Assembly: GCA_025359945.1 (NCBI GenBank)
Contig: JANYDD010000003.1
Span: forward strand, 1-40,956
Direction: 5' to 3'
Source of the DNA: Bdellovibrio sp.
Lineage (GTDB): Bacteria > Bdellovibrionota > Bdellovibrionia > Bdellovibrionales > Bdellovibrionaceae
DNA: 40,956 nucleotides
The translations under genes and the position numbers were made by a program. A model generated the notes under the pieces. That model made no database searches. It was not told where the DNA came from and saw only the letters and a program-made list of their open reading frames with translations. The number at the start of each line of letters is the position of its first letter. Position 1 is the first letter of the stretch. Shown here piece after piece: positions 6,887 through 15,170 of this stretch.

Positions 6887-8527
6887 ATGTCGTATTTAGT
6901 GTTAGCACGCAAATGGAGACCCCAGAATTTCGATCAGCTGGTCGGTCAGGTCCATATATCGCAGACTCTTTTGAACGCAGCAAAAAACAATCGAATGCCG
7001 CACGCGCTGTTATTTACTGGCCCACGCGGAACGGGCAAAACTTCTTCGGCTAGAATTTTAGCCAAAAGTTTACGATGCCAAAACCTAAATGAGTTTCAGC
7101 CTTGCAATCAATGCCAGGATTGCTTGGATATTTCTGTTGGCCGATCTGTCGACGTTTTAGAAATCGACGGAGCCTCACACAATGGCGTGGACGCGATTCG
7201 TGAATTGCGCGAAACCGTGGGATTTCTTCCATCGTCTGGCGAGTATAAAATTTTTATCATCGACGAAGTTCATATGCTTTCCACTAGCGCATTTAATGCT
7301 TTGCTAAAAACCTTGGAAGAGCCCCCCGCCCATGTCGTATTTATTTTGGCGACGACTGAGGTTCACAAAATTCCACAAACGATATTATCGCGATGTCAGC
7401 GTTTTGATTTTCGAAAAATATCCACCAAATTGATTGCTGATCATTTATTGAAAATTTGTCAGTCGGAAAATTTTTCGATCACCGAAGAAGCTTTGTGGCT
7501 GATTGCAAGGCGGGGCGATGGTTCCATGCGCGACAGCCAAAGTTTGCTAGATCAAGTAATTTCTTTTTCGACCGGAAAAATTGATCTGGACCAGGTTTCC
7601 GAGATTTTGGGATTGATCCACCAATCACTGATCGACAAGACGCTAGAGGCTTTGTTTCACCGCAGTGTTGAGAAATTATTATTGGTGTTTGCTGACCTTA
7701 AAAAAACCGCTCACGAACCCATTTTGTTTTTAGAGCTACTGTTAGAAAATTTGCGCCATGTTTTGTTGATTCAATATGGTGCGCAGTCTAGTGATATGGT
7801 GGAATTGCCGGATTCAGAAATTCGCTATCTAAAATCTTTGTCGACGTCGACCACGCCCGAGGATCTTTATTTTTTATTTGATATGGCCCTAAAGGGAAGT
7901 TGGGATTTGCAGAAAACTTCCGAGCCCTATTTGGTTCTTGAGATGATTTTGCTAAGGATGACTCATTCGCCCCAGATGCGGACGCTGGAACAATTGTTTG
8001 GACAGCAGGGTTCTTTGGTTGCCCCCCAGCCATCGCCAGCAATAGCGCAGCCCCAGCCACCTCCGCCGCCACTTTCCTTGCAGCAGACATCGCAGGCTGC
8101 TCGCGCTCACGCGGCTCCTGGACCCTTGAATTCAGAAAAGTGGTTGGACTTTGTTCAACAAGTAAAAACCAAAGATGCCCTATTGTTTGCAAAGGTCGAG
8201 AACGCTTTTTTTATTTCGGCCACAGAATCTGATTTGCAATTGGGCGTGTCTGGTAAAATGAGCTTTCTGAAGGATCAGCTTTTAGAAGCTCAAACTTTAG
8301 CCAAGTTAAAACTTCTGATGTTGGGTTTTTTTCAACGTCCCATCGGATTTTCTTTGAAGATTTCTAACGAACCTCCGGCTGCGCCTTCTGCCCATTCCGT
8401 CGAGCAGGAAAAAAAAGCAACTCAGCAAAAAAATATCATGGACGAAATCCAAAAAAACCCTAAAGTAATGGCGGTAGCTGATATTTTTAAGGGACAAATT
8501 AAATCCGTAAAGACAAAGGAGATTTGA
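6887..8527 (+). CDS. dnaX: DNA polymerase III subunit gamma/tau
   Basis: This clamp-loader ATPase has 546 residues. The start region (YLVLARKWRPQNFDQLVGQ) is typical of DnaX. Walker A is G45-PRGTG-K51-T52, the zinc module uses Cys64, Cys73, Cys76 and Cys79, Walker B is IIDEVHML (126-131), and the SRC motif is LSRCQRF. A Pro/Gln/Ala-rich linker (about residues 380-410) leads to the tau-like C-terminal domain. AGGAA precedes the ATG. It is the first gene of the operon dnaX-ybaB-recR-mglA-nadA. An A-run near 8408 sits too close to the end to make a separate gamma form of normal length. Confidence 0.97.
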   Translation: MSYLVLARKWRPQNFDQLVGQVHISQTLLNAAKNNRMPHALLFTGPRGTGKTSSARILAKSLRCQNLNEFQPCNQCQDCLDISVGRSVDVLEIDGASHNGVDAIRELRETVGFLPSSGEYKIFIIDEVHMLSTSAFNALLKTLEEPPAHVVFILATTEVHKIPQTILSRCQRFDFRKISTKLIADHLLKICQSENFSITEEALWLIARRGDGSMRDSQSLLDQVISFSTGKIDLDQVSEILGLIHQSLIDKTLEALFHRSVEKLLLVFADLKKTAHEPILFLELLLENLRHVLLIQYGAQSSDMVELPDSEIRYLKSLSTSTTPEDLYFLFDMALKGSWDLQKTSEPYLVLEMILLRMTHSPQMRTLEQLFGQQGSLVAPQPSPAIAQPQPPPPPLSLQQTSQAARAHAAPGPLNSEKWLDFVQQVKTKDALLFAKVENAFFISATESDLQLGVSGKMSFLKDQLLEAQTLAKLKLLMLGFFQRPIGFSLKISNEPPAAPSAHSVEQEKKATQQKNIMDEIQKNPKVMAVADIFKGQIKSVKTKEI

Positions 8528-8529
8528 AA

Positions 8530-8886
8530 ATGGGTCGACCAGGAAGCGGGGGCGGAATGCCCGGAAATATGGGTGGCGGGGGCATGGCCCAGATCATGAA
8601 GCAAGCCAACCAAATGCAAATGAAAATGAAAAAAACCCAAGAGGAATTGATCTTGCGTTCCTACGAAGGCACTGCTGGCGGAGGCGCCATCAAGATTACT
8701 ATCACTGGTGACTATTTAGTAACTAAAGTTGAGATCAAGAAGGATGTCTTGGAAACTCCGGATGTGGAAATGCTACAAGATTTAATTCTGACGGCGACCA
8801 ACGAAGCGGTCAAAGTAGCGAAGGACACCTCACAAAAAGAAATGGAAAAGATCACTGGTGGATTGAATATTCCTGGGTTATTTTAG
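8530..8886 (+). CDS. ybaB: YbaB/EbfC family nucleoid-associated protein
   Basis: The product is 118 residues. After a Gly/Met-rich N-terminus comes the family core: MKQANQMQMKMKKTQEEL, a helix, then the strand-rich part (GGGAIKITITGDY) and a second helix with LILTATNEAVKVA. These small dimeric proteins bind DNA and are almost always encoded between dnaX and recR, as here. I chose ATG 8530, which has AAGGAG 9 nt upstream; the TTG at 8524 is too close to that site. The region just before the start overlaps the dnaX stop. Confidence 0.95.
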   Translation: MGRPGSGGGMPGNMGGGGMAQIMKQANQMQMKMKKTQEELILRSYEGTAGGGAIKITITGDYLVTKVEIKKDVLETPDVEMLQDLILTATNEAVKVAKDTSQKEMEKITGGLNIPGLF

Positions 8887-8891
8887 AAGAT

Positions 8892-9491
8892 ATGCTTGGA
8901 ATTCCCTCGGTAGAACAACTTGTCCATGAGCTTTCTCGTTTGCCCGGGGTGGGTCCAAAAACAGCACAGCGTCTGGCGTATTATTTTTTAAAGTCTCCCA
9001 ATGAAATTTCTGATCAACTGGGCGAGGCCCTTCGCCGAGTTCAAGCAGAGGTTCGCGTTTGTTCCGAATGTTTTAGTTTTACTGATCGGCCCACGGTCTG
9101 TAAATTTTGTTCTGATCCCCAGCGCCATCAAGAATCTCTGTGCGTGGTGGAAGAGCCTTCCGATATTATGCGCATCGAAGGTTCGGGCGCGTTCCGGGGT
9201 CGCTACCATGTCCTGCACGGAGTAATTTCTCCGCTGGACGGAGTCGGCCCCCAAGATTTAAAAATCGGAGCCCTGCTGAAAAGACTTCAACAATCGCCCA
9301 TCACCGAGGTGATTTTAGCTTTGGATGCTGATCTTGAAGGGGACACCACTATTCTTTATCTGATGAAACAGCTTTCGCCCTTTGGAATTAAAATTAGTCG
9401 GATTGCTCACGGCGTTCCGATGGGCAGTGATATTGACTACATTGATGATCGCACCATGGGCCGAGCCCTGGACAACAGAGTGGAGCTTTAG
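8892..9491 (+). CDS. recR: Recombination mediator RecR
   Basis: The product has 199 residues, the standard RecR length. A helix-hairpin-helix is seen in LSRLPGVGPKTAQRLA (residues 14-29). The zinc motif is Cys57-x2-Cys60 with Cys70-x2-Cys73. The Toprim domain starts at LCVVEEPSDIMRIE, and HVLHGVISPLDGVGP is present, as is the C-terminal GVPMGSDIDY block. RecR works with RecO/RecF to load RecA on gapped DNA. It is tightly coupled to ybaB (5 nt) and to mglA (3 nt). Confidence 0.97.
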   Translation: MLGIPSVEQLVHELSRLPGVGPKTAQRLAYYFLKSPNEISDQLGEALRRVQAEVRVCSECFSFTDRPTVCKFCSDPQRHQESLCVVEEPSDIMRIEGSGAFRGRYHVLHGVISPLDGVGPQDLKIGALLKRLQQSPITEVILALDADLEGDTTILYLMKQLSPFGIKISRIAHGVPMGSDIDYIDDRTMGRALDNRVEL

Positions 9492-9494
9492 AAG

Positions 9495-10088
9495 ATGTCT
9501 TTTTTCAACCATAACGCCAAAGAAATTCACTGCAAAATTGTTTACTACGGTCCTTCACTTGGAGGCAAAACTACAAATTTGCAGTGGGTTTACCAAGAAA
9601 CTGCTCAGGATCAAAAATCTAAATTGGTCGCTTTAAACACCAATATTGAACGCACACTTTTTTTTGATTTTTTACCTCTGAATTTAGGCGAAATCCGCGG
9701 ATTTAAAACTCGCTTTCATCTGTACACGGTACCAGGGCAAGTGGTTTACGATGCCTCTAGAAAATTAATTCTTAAAGGTTTAGATGGAATTATTTTTGTT
9801 GCGGATTCCCAGGTCGAACGTATGGAAGAAAACTTGGAATCCCTGCGAAACTTGGAAAGTAACCTTGAAGCCCAAGGATATAACATCAAAGACATCCCGT
9901 TAGTGTTCCAGTACAACAAACGCGATCTTCCCAATGCGGCGTCAATGGTGGATTTGCGATCGCAGTTAAACACCTTTAATGCTCCTGAATTTGAAGCCAC
10001 AGCGTCCGAAGGCCACGGTGTGATGGATGCGTTGAAGACGGTTTCTAAATCTATTGTTCACGTATTAAAAGGCGGATCAACGATCTGA
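9495..10088 (+). CDS. mglA: MglA-type Ras-like polarity GTPase
   Basis: The product is 197 residues. The G1 loop is G19-PSLGG-K25-TT, switch II is TVPGQ (Gly81, Gln82), and G4 is NKRD (141-144). ERTLFFDFLPLNLGEIRGFKTRFHLYT is nearly identical in pattern to Myxococcus MglA. In myxobacteria MglA-GTP marks the leading pole and is switched off by MglB; in Bdellovibrio MglA acts at the invasive pole. No mglB gene is adjacent. The gene sits inside a replication/recombination operon, directly after recR and overlapping nadA (TGATG). Confidence 0.95.
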   Translation: MSFFNHNAKEIHCKIVYYGPSLGGKTTNLQWVYQETAQDQKSKLVALNTNIERTLFFDFLPLNLGEIRGFKTRFHLYTVPGQVVYDASRKLILKGLDGIIFVADSQVERMEENLESLRNLESNLEAQGYNIKDIPLVFQYNKRDLPNAASMVDLRSQLNTFNAPEFEATASEGHGVMDALKTVSKSIVHVLKGGSTI

Positions 10089-11065
10089 TGAATCCCTCGT
10101 ACGACTTGCGTTTTGAAATTCAAAAGTTAAAAAAAGAAAAAGACGTCACAATCTTGGCGCACTTTTATGAAGAAGGCGAAATCCAAGACCTAGCGGATTT
10201 TGTGGGGGATAGTTTTTATTTGGCGCAAATGGGTCAAAAAATTCAAAGCCAGGCCATTCTTTTAGCGGGCGTAGTTTTTATGGCCGAGAGTGTGAAAATT
10301 CTAAATCCCGAAAAAACCGTTTTGGTTCCTGATTTAAATGCCGGATGTTCGTTAGTTGAGGGATCTCCGTATGTGGACTATTTGGCTTGGCGTTTGAAAT
10401 ATCCAACAGGCATCGCCGTAACGTACATAAATTCCAGCGCTGAGGTTAAAGCGATTTCAGATGTGATTGTAACGTCTAGTAATGCGCAAAAAATTGTTGA
10501 ATCTATCCCGAAAGATCAGCCCATTTTATTTGGCCCCGATCAAAATTTGGGCCGCTATTTATCTACTAAGATCGGACGACCTTTTGAACTTTGGCCTGGG
10601 GATTGCGAAGTCCATGTGTTGTTTCACGCCCAAAGACTTTATGAATTGATTCAAGCTCATCCCGAAGCGCGAGTGATAGCTCATCCTGAGTGCGATGAAT
10701 CAGTTTTAAAATACGCGCACGTGGTGGGATCAACTTCGCGCCTGCTTGAAGAAGTCAAAAATCATCCAGCAAAAGTTTTTATCGTCGCTACCGAAACAGG
10801 AATTTTTCACCAGATGAAAAGGCTAAGACCAGATGTCGAGCTGATCCAAGCGCCCACCGCCGACCAATGCGGCTGCAACAACTGCCCCTACATGAAATTA
10901 AATACGCTTGAGAAAATAAAACGCACTATAGTTTCTTTCCAACCGCAGGTGAACGTCAGCGAGCCTTTAAGAAAAAGGGCAGAAATTTCGCTGCAACGAA
11001 TGATGGATATCACGATAGGAAAAAAAGTTGAATGGCCGCGCGAATTCCAACCACCAAAGATTTAA
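10088..11065 (+). CDS. nadA: Quinolinate synthase A
   Basis: The 325-residue enzyme condenses iminoaspartate (from NadB) with dihydroxyacetone phosphate to give quinolinate for NAD synthesis. The repeated NadA pattern is clear: ILAHFYEEGEIQDLADFVGDS, VPDLNAGCSLVEG with Cys87, the Cys in IAHPECDESV, and the Cys cluster in DQCGCNNCPYMKLN. Three such Cys positions hold the [4Fe-4S] cluster in the family. It overlaps mglA by one base. nadB and nadC are not in the window. Confidence 0.96.
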   Translation: MNPSYDLRFEIQKLKKEKDVTILAHFYEEGEIQDLADFVGDSFYLAQMGQKIQSQAILLAGVVFMAESVKILNPEKTVLVPDLNAGCSLVEGSPYVDYLAWRLKYPTGIAVTYINSSAEVKAISDVIVTSSNAQKIVESIPKDQPILFGPDQNLGRYLSTKIGRPFELWPGDCEVHVLFHAQRLYELIQAHPEARVIAHPECDESVLKYAHVVGSTSRLLEEVKNHPAKVFIVATETGIFHQMKRLRPDVELIQAPTADQCGCNNCPYMKLNTLEKIKRTIVSFQPQVNVSEPLRKRAEISLQRMMDITIGKKVEWPREFQPPKI

Positions 11066-11068
11066 TTT

Positions 11069-11602
11069 TTGAAAAAAGAAAACCTAGTTCAAGTGCTAAA
11101 AAGTTTTTTCAGTGATGAAAAAATAGATTTCGTATTTGAAGAGCCCCCGTTTAAAGAGCGCTCTGTTTACGCCATCACTTTGTTTTCACCAAGAATCAGC
11201 AAATCCGACTGCGCGTTTTTACGTGGAAGTTTCTCAACCGAAGATCTAAATCTACAAGTGGGCTTCGACGTCGAACTGACCGATCGCCTGAAACCATCCG
11301 CCATTCAAAGATCCTACCCAGCAATGACCGAAGAAGATAAAAAATTACCTCCAGCAATTATCTGGACGGCGTTAGAGGCGTCCTTCAAGTCTTTGTTCGA
11401 GTTAGGTCAACCGCAGACAATTTCGGAATTAAAATTAAAATTTAGTCAGGGGCCATGTGCAGGTGATTTGGCATATTTTTTTAATTTAGATTCATCCCAA
11501 TATCCACAAATAAAATCCTCCAAGGGAATCGCCTTGAATATGCAGTTTGTCTGCCACCCACTGACGCTCGCTTTTTTGATCGTGCGAAAAGCACAACAAT
11601 AG
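11069..11602 (+). CDS. Hypothetical protein downstream of nadA
   Basis: I do not recognise this 177-residue protein. It is soluble, has no signal peptide or membrane segment, and appears to be alpha/beta. Two Cys lie in SQGPCAGDLAYFF and MQFVCHPLTLAFL. It starts with TTG at 11069, 3 nt after the nadA stop, with no clear SD, so translation probably depends on coupling to nadA. Codon use looks like the neighbours. Confidence 0.6.
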   Translation: MKKENLVQVLKSFFSDEKIDFVFEEPPFKERSVYAITLFSPRISKSDCAFLRGSFSTEDLNLQVGFDVELTDRLKPSAIQRSYPAMTEEDKKLPPAIIWTALEASFKSLFELGQPQTISELKLKFSQGPCAGDLAYFFNLDSSQYPQIKSSKGIALNMQFVCHPLTLAFLIVRKAQQ

Positions 11603-11908
11603 CCATTGAGTTTTTCAAGGACCGTTGCCCAGAATTTGTTACAAAAGCAGACCGAAATGCCCCAGACTTCGTGAAAGTTGTTGGATCTTGAGTTAGACCA
11701 TATCCCAAAAACGGCGTACAATTTTTGAGTATGTTCAAACCTATAGTTAAATTATCAAATTCACATAGTTTTTTCTTGTTTGGCCCTGAGGCAAGGGGCT
11801 TAGGTTCAGCGAACAGCTAGTTATCTCGTTTTGAGATGAAAAAAAATCCCGCGAAAAAATCCTCATCTTTGGTCCAGTTGATCCGATAGGTTTGTACGAG
11901 GTGCTATT
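11603..11908. other. Intergenic region between the nadA operon and the PilZ-like gene
   Basis: No gene is seen here. It holds a small hairpin at 11822-11836 (ATCTC gttttGAGAT) followed by A8, and an imperfect GGCCCTGAGGCAAGGGGCT stretch at 11779-11797. Neither has a T-run on the plus strand, so neither is a convincing terminator for the operon. A promoter for the 11909 gene must lie here, but no good -35/-10 pair stands out. Confidence 0.4.
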
Positions 11909-12292
11909 ATGGCTAGAAACTTACGCTCGGCCCCCAGAAGAAATATTGAACACCTGCAGATTAACTCGGTTTCGTCGATGGCCAGTCTAACTAAGATCGC
12001 CAAAAAAGCTGAAATTATAGAAGCTTCATCTACGGGTTTTTTAATGGTGATCAAACGAGAAGATCTGATCCCCGCGGAACTGCGAAAAAATTTAACTCTT
12101 GAATCTTTAGTCGGTACTGAAATCCTAATCTACTTGCCCCAAATGAATTTAGAACTCTCGGGAAAAGTAGCTCGCACGCAGCTAAAGGGAAAAGCTGGTT
12201 TTCAAATCGGCATCGATTACACCGAAGACGCCCCCGAATACTGGCGCGAATGCCTGTTCGACTTACTACCAGCCCCCGGCGAACTGGATTAG
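11909..12292 (+). CDS. PilZ-like domain protein
   Basis: The product is 127 residues. The c-di-GMP-binding RxxxR motif is seen at R6-SAP-R10, and the (D/N)xSxxG motif appears as E38-AS40-STG43, with Glu in place of Asp/Asn. The C-terminal part (LELSGKVAR then KGKAGFQIGIDY) matches the closing beta strands of a PilZ barrel. It would be a cytoplasmic single-domain c-di-GMP effector if binding is kept. GAGGTG lies 5 nt before the ATG. The gene stands alone between the nadA operon and the IS256 remnant. Confidence 0.65.
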   Translation: MARNLRSAPRRNIEHLQINSVSSMASLTKIAKKAEIIEASSTGFLMVIKREDLIPAELRKNLTLESLVGTEILIYLPQMNLELSGKVARTQLKGKAGFQIGIDYTEDAPEYWRECLFDLLPAPGELD

Positions 12293-12367
12293 TCGGTGCC
12301 AGTTCTAGCCTATTTTGACTGGCCAAAGAAAATGTGATCTTAGTAGGGCAATCCCTGTTCAAGGAGG

Positions 12368-13063
12368 GAGTTGTCCCACCTAATCGTTAGGGTTTGAAAG
12401 TCGGGTTCCCCAGGATAAGATCCTGGAACAACTAAATTCTCTCCATAACAGAGAAAGGAACCCACATGAAGAAAACCAATTTTACGAGTGTAAGTCAATT
12501 GACCCAGGAAATTTCGAGCATCGACGTTCAGGAAATGTTAATGACAAGAGCAAAGAACGCAGTGCTCACAACAGCAATTGAGCTGATGGAGCAGGACATG
12601 GAGCGTCTCTGTGGAAAACCATTTGCGAGAAAATCAGGCGACGATCTCTGCCATCGCGGTGGTAGCGAGATGACATCGCTGATGGTGGACGGAGCGAAGC
12701 TATCAGTTCGACGACCACGAGTCAGAAAGAACGGCGAAGAAATTGAATTGCCGTCGCTCGAGAAAATGCGCGATCAAGATCTGCTCGATCGGCAGATTGG
12801 CGTGGCAAAAACGAAAATGAAGAATGTGAAAAACTGGAATTACCATTCGAAGATGAAAGCCAAAGTTCCGCGCGACAAAGCTTCGCGTTGGGTGGCGATG
12901 GCGATTCAGTCTCACCGAGAAAAAATGCGACGCCTTCGCGGCGGAAAGGAGCAGATGAAAATATTGATCAACAAGTTGAATGGAAATGAATTTGACTCTA
13001 GCAAACAGGCAGCTTAAACAATGATCGAGCCCGGCCAAACTCTAACGGCATTCGGGACAAGTC
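12368..13063 (+). mobile_element. IS256-type element, internally deleted
   Basis: The element is bounded by imperfect inverted ends. The left end reads GAGTTGTCCC, a 7-base gap, then GTTAGGGTTTG from 12368. The right end, read on the minus strand from 13063, is GACTTGTCCC, then GTTAGAGTTTG. Between them lies one frame made of the two ends of a Mutator-type transposase. Near the left end, 12405-12429 forms a hairpin (CAGGAT aag ATCCTG), a kind often seen just inside insertion sequences to block incoming transcription. No target duplication was found next to the inverted ends, so the exact limits are uncertain. Confidence 0.6.
12466..13017 (+). pseudogene. IS256-family transposase remnant with in-frame internal deletion
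   Basis: The frame has 183 residues where a full IS256/Mutator transposase has about 400. The N-terminal part (MERLCGKPFARKSGDD, then GGSEMTSLMVDGAKLSVRRP and LPSLEKMRDQDLLDRQI) joins directly to what looks like the extreme C-terminus (VKNWNYHSKMKAKVPRDK, SHREKMRRLRGGKEQMK). The central DDE catalytic core is absent. The fusion is in frame and open, with AAGGA 8 nt before the ATG, so it could still be translated as a small basic DNA-binding protein. It cannot transpose on its own. Confidence 0.7.
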
Positions 13064-13176
13064 CATCTGGACACATGGATCGCAAAGCTCAACTTTACGG
13101 AAATTTGGAAGCAAATTCTCAAAAACTAATGCCATAATTTTCCATAATTTTCAGAGTTGAGTTTTCATACCGAGCT

Positions 13177-13297
13177 CTTCCGCCTTCTAAAAATGCTTAA
13201 ATTATTGGCCATAAAATGCGAGTTCAGCGAGGCGTACTTCTGAGGACTGTTCGAGTATTTTAAGGCCAATAATTTAAGCATTTTTAGAAGGTGGAAG
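13177..13297. repeat. Large hairpin with 41-bp inverted arms
   Basis: Arms 13177-13217 and 13257-13297 pair along 41 positions with one G-T wobble (13182/13292) and one A-A mismatch (13211/13263). The loop is 39 nt. The arms begin CTTCCGCCTTC and run into AAATTATTGGCC. No T-run follows the right arm and no target duplication flanks the arms. It lies between the IS256 remnant and the convergent gene ending at 13316. It could be a MITE-like element or an unusually long terminator or processing hairpin. Confidence 0.85.
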
Positions 13298-13315
13298 TCT
13301 ACGGAACGAAATTTC

Positions 13316-13921
13316 CTAAATCCCCTGAAAAGGCGAAATGCCTTTTTCCGGAACGAGCAAGATCGAGTAATCGCCGGGTAAAAACCAACTAATGGCTTCA
13401 GCGATCCCAGCCCACTCGGTTTCAGGTGGATTGTCCAGGGACTCGACCGAGAAAGCCAGATCGAAATTGACCTGATCTTCGGTGAGCATCAACACGCGGG
13501 GATTTAAAATTCCCTGATCCAAGAAAAATTGTTTAAGTATCTTTCGAACATAGCCAGGCAAATAGCTTTCGGTTGGGTTTCCAAAAAAAAGTTCTTCGCT
13601 AGGATCAAGTTCAGCAGTACCAGCAGGTTTGTTTTCCTTAAGCTCGTTAAAAAAAACGCCACGCTCTTTAAAGTTCCAAACCATTCCGTAAGTCAAAACT
13701 GCGTCTGGAATTTCTTTCTCGGGATTAATAACTAACCCAATCCCACGCTGAGATAACCATTGGCAAAGCGGCGCGAAGGACTCGCCCTCTGAGGCGAAAT
13801 TTGCAAATAAATAGGGCCAGCCATCGGGCCCCATGCGAGCTTCCTTTTTGACTAAAGAAAACTTCATGGATGGAATTCCGCTTAAGAACTGAAGTTCATC
13901 TGAATTCATCGAATCATTCAT
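13316..13921 (-). CDS. Hypothetical protein
   Basis: I do not recognise this 201-residue soluble protein. It lacks a signal peptide and membrane segments, and is acidic and rich in Pro, Phe and Glu. The sequence suggests an alpha/beta fold with a helical centre (SYLPGYVRKILKQFFLDQ) followed by strands (RVLMLTEDQVNFDLAFSVES). Two ATG codons, 13921 and 13909, are possible starts; neither has a strong SD close by. It is divergent from the hydrolase gene at 14036. Confidence 0.6.
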   Translation of the reverse strand: MNDSMNSDELQFLSGIPSMKFSLVKKEARMGPDGWPYLFANFASEGESFAPLCQWLSQRGIGLVINPEKEIPDAVLTYGMVWNFKERGVFFNELKENKPAGTAELDPSEELFFGNPTESYLPGYVRKILKQFFLDQGILNPRVLMLTEDQVNFDLAFSVESLDNPPETEWAGIAEAISWFLPGDYSILLVPEKGISPFQGI

Positions 13922-13977
13922 AGTGTTTTGGTTTCTCCCAAACTAATCAGAATCTGGCAATCTGTTTGAAGCGCCTT

Positions 13978-14006
13978 TTGACGAAACATGGTCAACGCTT
14001 TATCCT
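13978..14006 (+). promoter_or_regulatory. Sigma70-type promoter for the hydrolase gene
   Basis: TTGACG at 13978-13983, a 17-nt spacer, and TATCCT at 14001-14006. The predicted start is near 14013, just before the AAGGAG at 14020-14025. Confidence 0.65.
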
Positions 14007-14035
14007 AAAAATTTAACCCAAGGAGAAAAATCCGT

Positions 14036-14878
14036 ATGCGACAACGATCAGAATCTTTTATCCCAGGATTCCAGGACACCAAGCTTTTTTACCAGGACTG
14101 GATGCCCAAACATCCTAAGAAGCTGATTTTCTTTACCCACGGTCAGGGAGAACACTCGGATTGCTATAGTCGATTGATCGAAGGCCTGGATACCAACGAA
14201 GTAGGCTTTATCGGCTGGGATTTACGCGGCCACGGAAAAAGCGAAGGCGTTCGAGGTTTCGTCGAAAACTTCAATGACTACCTGTTGGATTTCGAGATCA
14301 TGTACTCGCACCTAAAAAGTTCACCCAAATATCAGAATCTACCCACCTACTTTTTGGGACACTCGATGGGCGGATTGATCGTCGTCAATTCAGTGCTGTC
14401 GCAAAGAAGGTTTGAATATAAGGGACTGATTTTAAGTTCTCCGATGTTTGGGATCTCGGTCCCGGTCCCCGCCTACAAAGACATCGCCGCAAAAATTTTA
14501 AAAAATATTTTCCCCAAACTAACCCTGCACAACGAACTCACCTACGACATGCTAACCAAAGACCCTGCCGTGGTTAAAGAGTACGAAAAAGATTTACTTC
14601 GCCACAACAAAATCTCGGCAGGAACTTACCTAGGAAGCCTAGATGCCATGCGATTTGCATTGGAAAGGGCGCCAGACCTAAAAGGTCCGATCCTAGTTCA
14701 AATCCCCGAGCAAGACCCCGTCGTAAGCTCGCCAGCCACGCAAATATTTTTTGATAAAATCGCAGACCAACAAAAAACGCTAAAAACATACAAAGACCGC
14801 CGCCACGAGATCTACAACGACACCGCCAGGGAAGAAGTCTTTATGGACGTGAAAGATTTTTTGAGTGCTAAAAGCTAA
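14036..14878 (+). CDS. Alpha/beta hydrolase, lysophospholipase / monoacylglycerol lipase-like
   Basis: The product is 280 residues with the full serine-hydrolase triad visible: the nucleophile Ser in GHSMGG (about residue 114), the Asp in PEQDPVV and the His in DRRHEIYND. FFTHGQGEHSDCY supplies the oxyanion-hole HG, and GWDLRGHGKSEG is the family hallmark of the serine aminopeptidase S33/PldB group. There is no signal peptide, so it is expected to act in the cytoplasm on lysolipids or monoacylglycerols. AAGGAG lies 10 nt before the ATG. It is a single-gene unit with its own promoter. Confidence 0.88.
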   Translation: MRQRSESFIPGFQDTKLFYQDWMPKHPKKLIFFTHGQGEHSDCYSRLIEGLDTNEVGFIGWDLRGHGKSEGVRGFVENFNDYLLDFEIMYSHLKSSPKYQNLPTYFLGHSMGGLIVVNSVLSQRRFEYKGLILSSPMFGISVPVPAYKDIAAKILKNIFPKLTLHNELTYDMLTKDPAVVKEYEKDLLRHNKISAGTYLGSLDAMRFALERAPDLKGPILVQIPEQDPVVSSPATQIFFDKIADQQKTLKTYKDRRHEIYNDTAREEVFMDVKDFLSAKS

Positions 14879-15170
14879 AACGAGCATTGGGCCTTTTCCG
14901 ATTTCAGAAAATTCGAACCAAGACTTCTAACAAAAGTGATTTGGACCATTGTCTATGTAGCGCTGATTATGACGACTCCTTAGATTTCTAGAAAATTATT
15001 CATCAGTTTAAAATTGCCCGCGGAAATCCACGCTCGCGGTAGAGCTCTGTTAATTAGTCTTCAAGCCAATGGTCCTGCTAGGAAGACTCGACTTACGTTA
15101 AACGCCTTTAGAGATTCCTCCAAAAAACCGATCTATATTTAGACTATTGAACTTTAACTGGGGGTGTATT

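Noticed and set aside
8405-8445. A-runs in dnaX as a programmed frameshift site for making gamma.
   Set aside because: They lie within the last 40 codons; a shift here would not give a gamma-sized product.
11779-11812. Possible riboswitch before the PilZ-like gene.
   Set aside because: Small hairpins occur, but the conserved c-di-GMP riboswitch core bases are absent.
12298-12323. GCCAGT...ACTGGC hairpin after the PilZ-like gene as a terminator.
   Set aside because: Six-bp stem, 14-nt loop and no T-run on either strand.
13133-13151. Tandem CCATAATTTT copies.
   Set aside because: Only two short units; too small to call a repeat feature.
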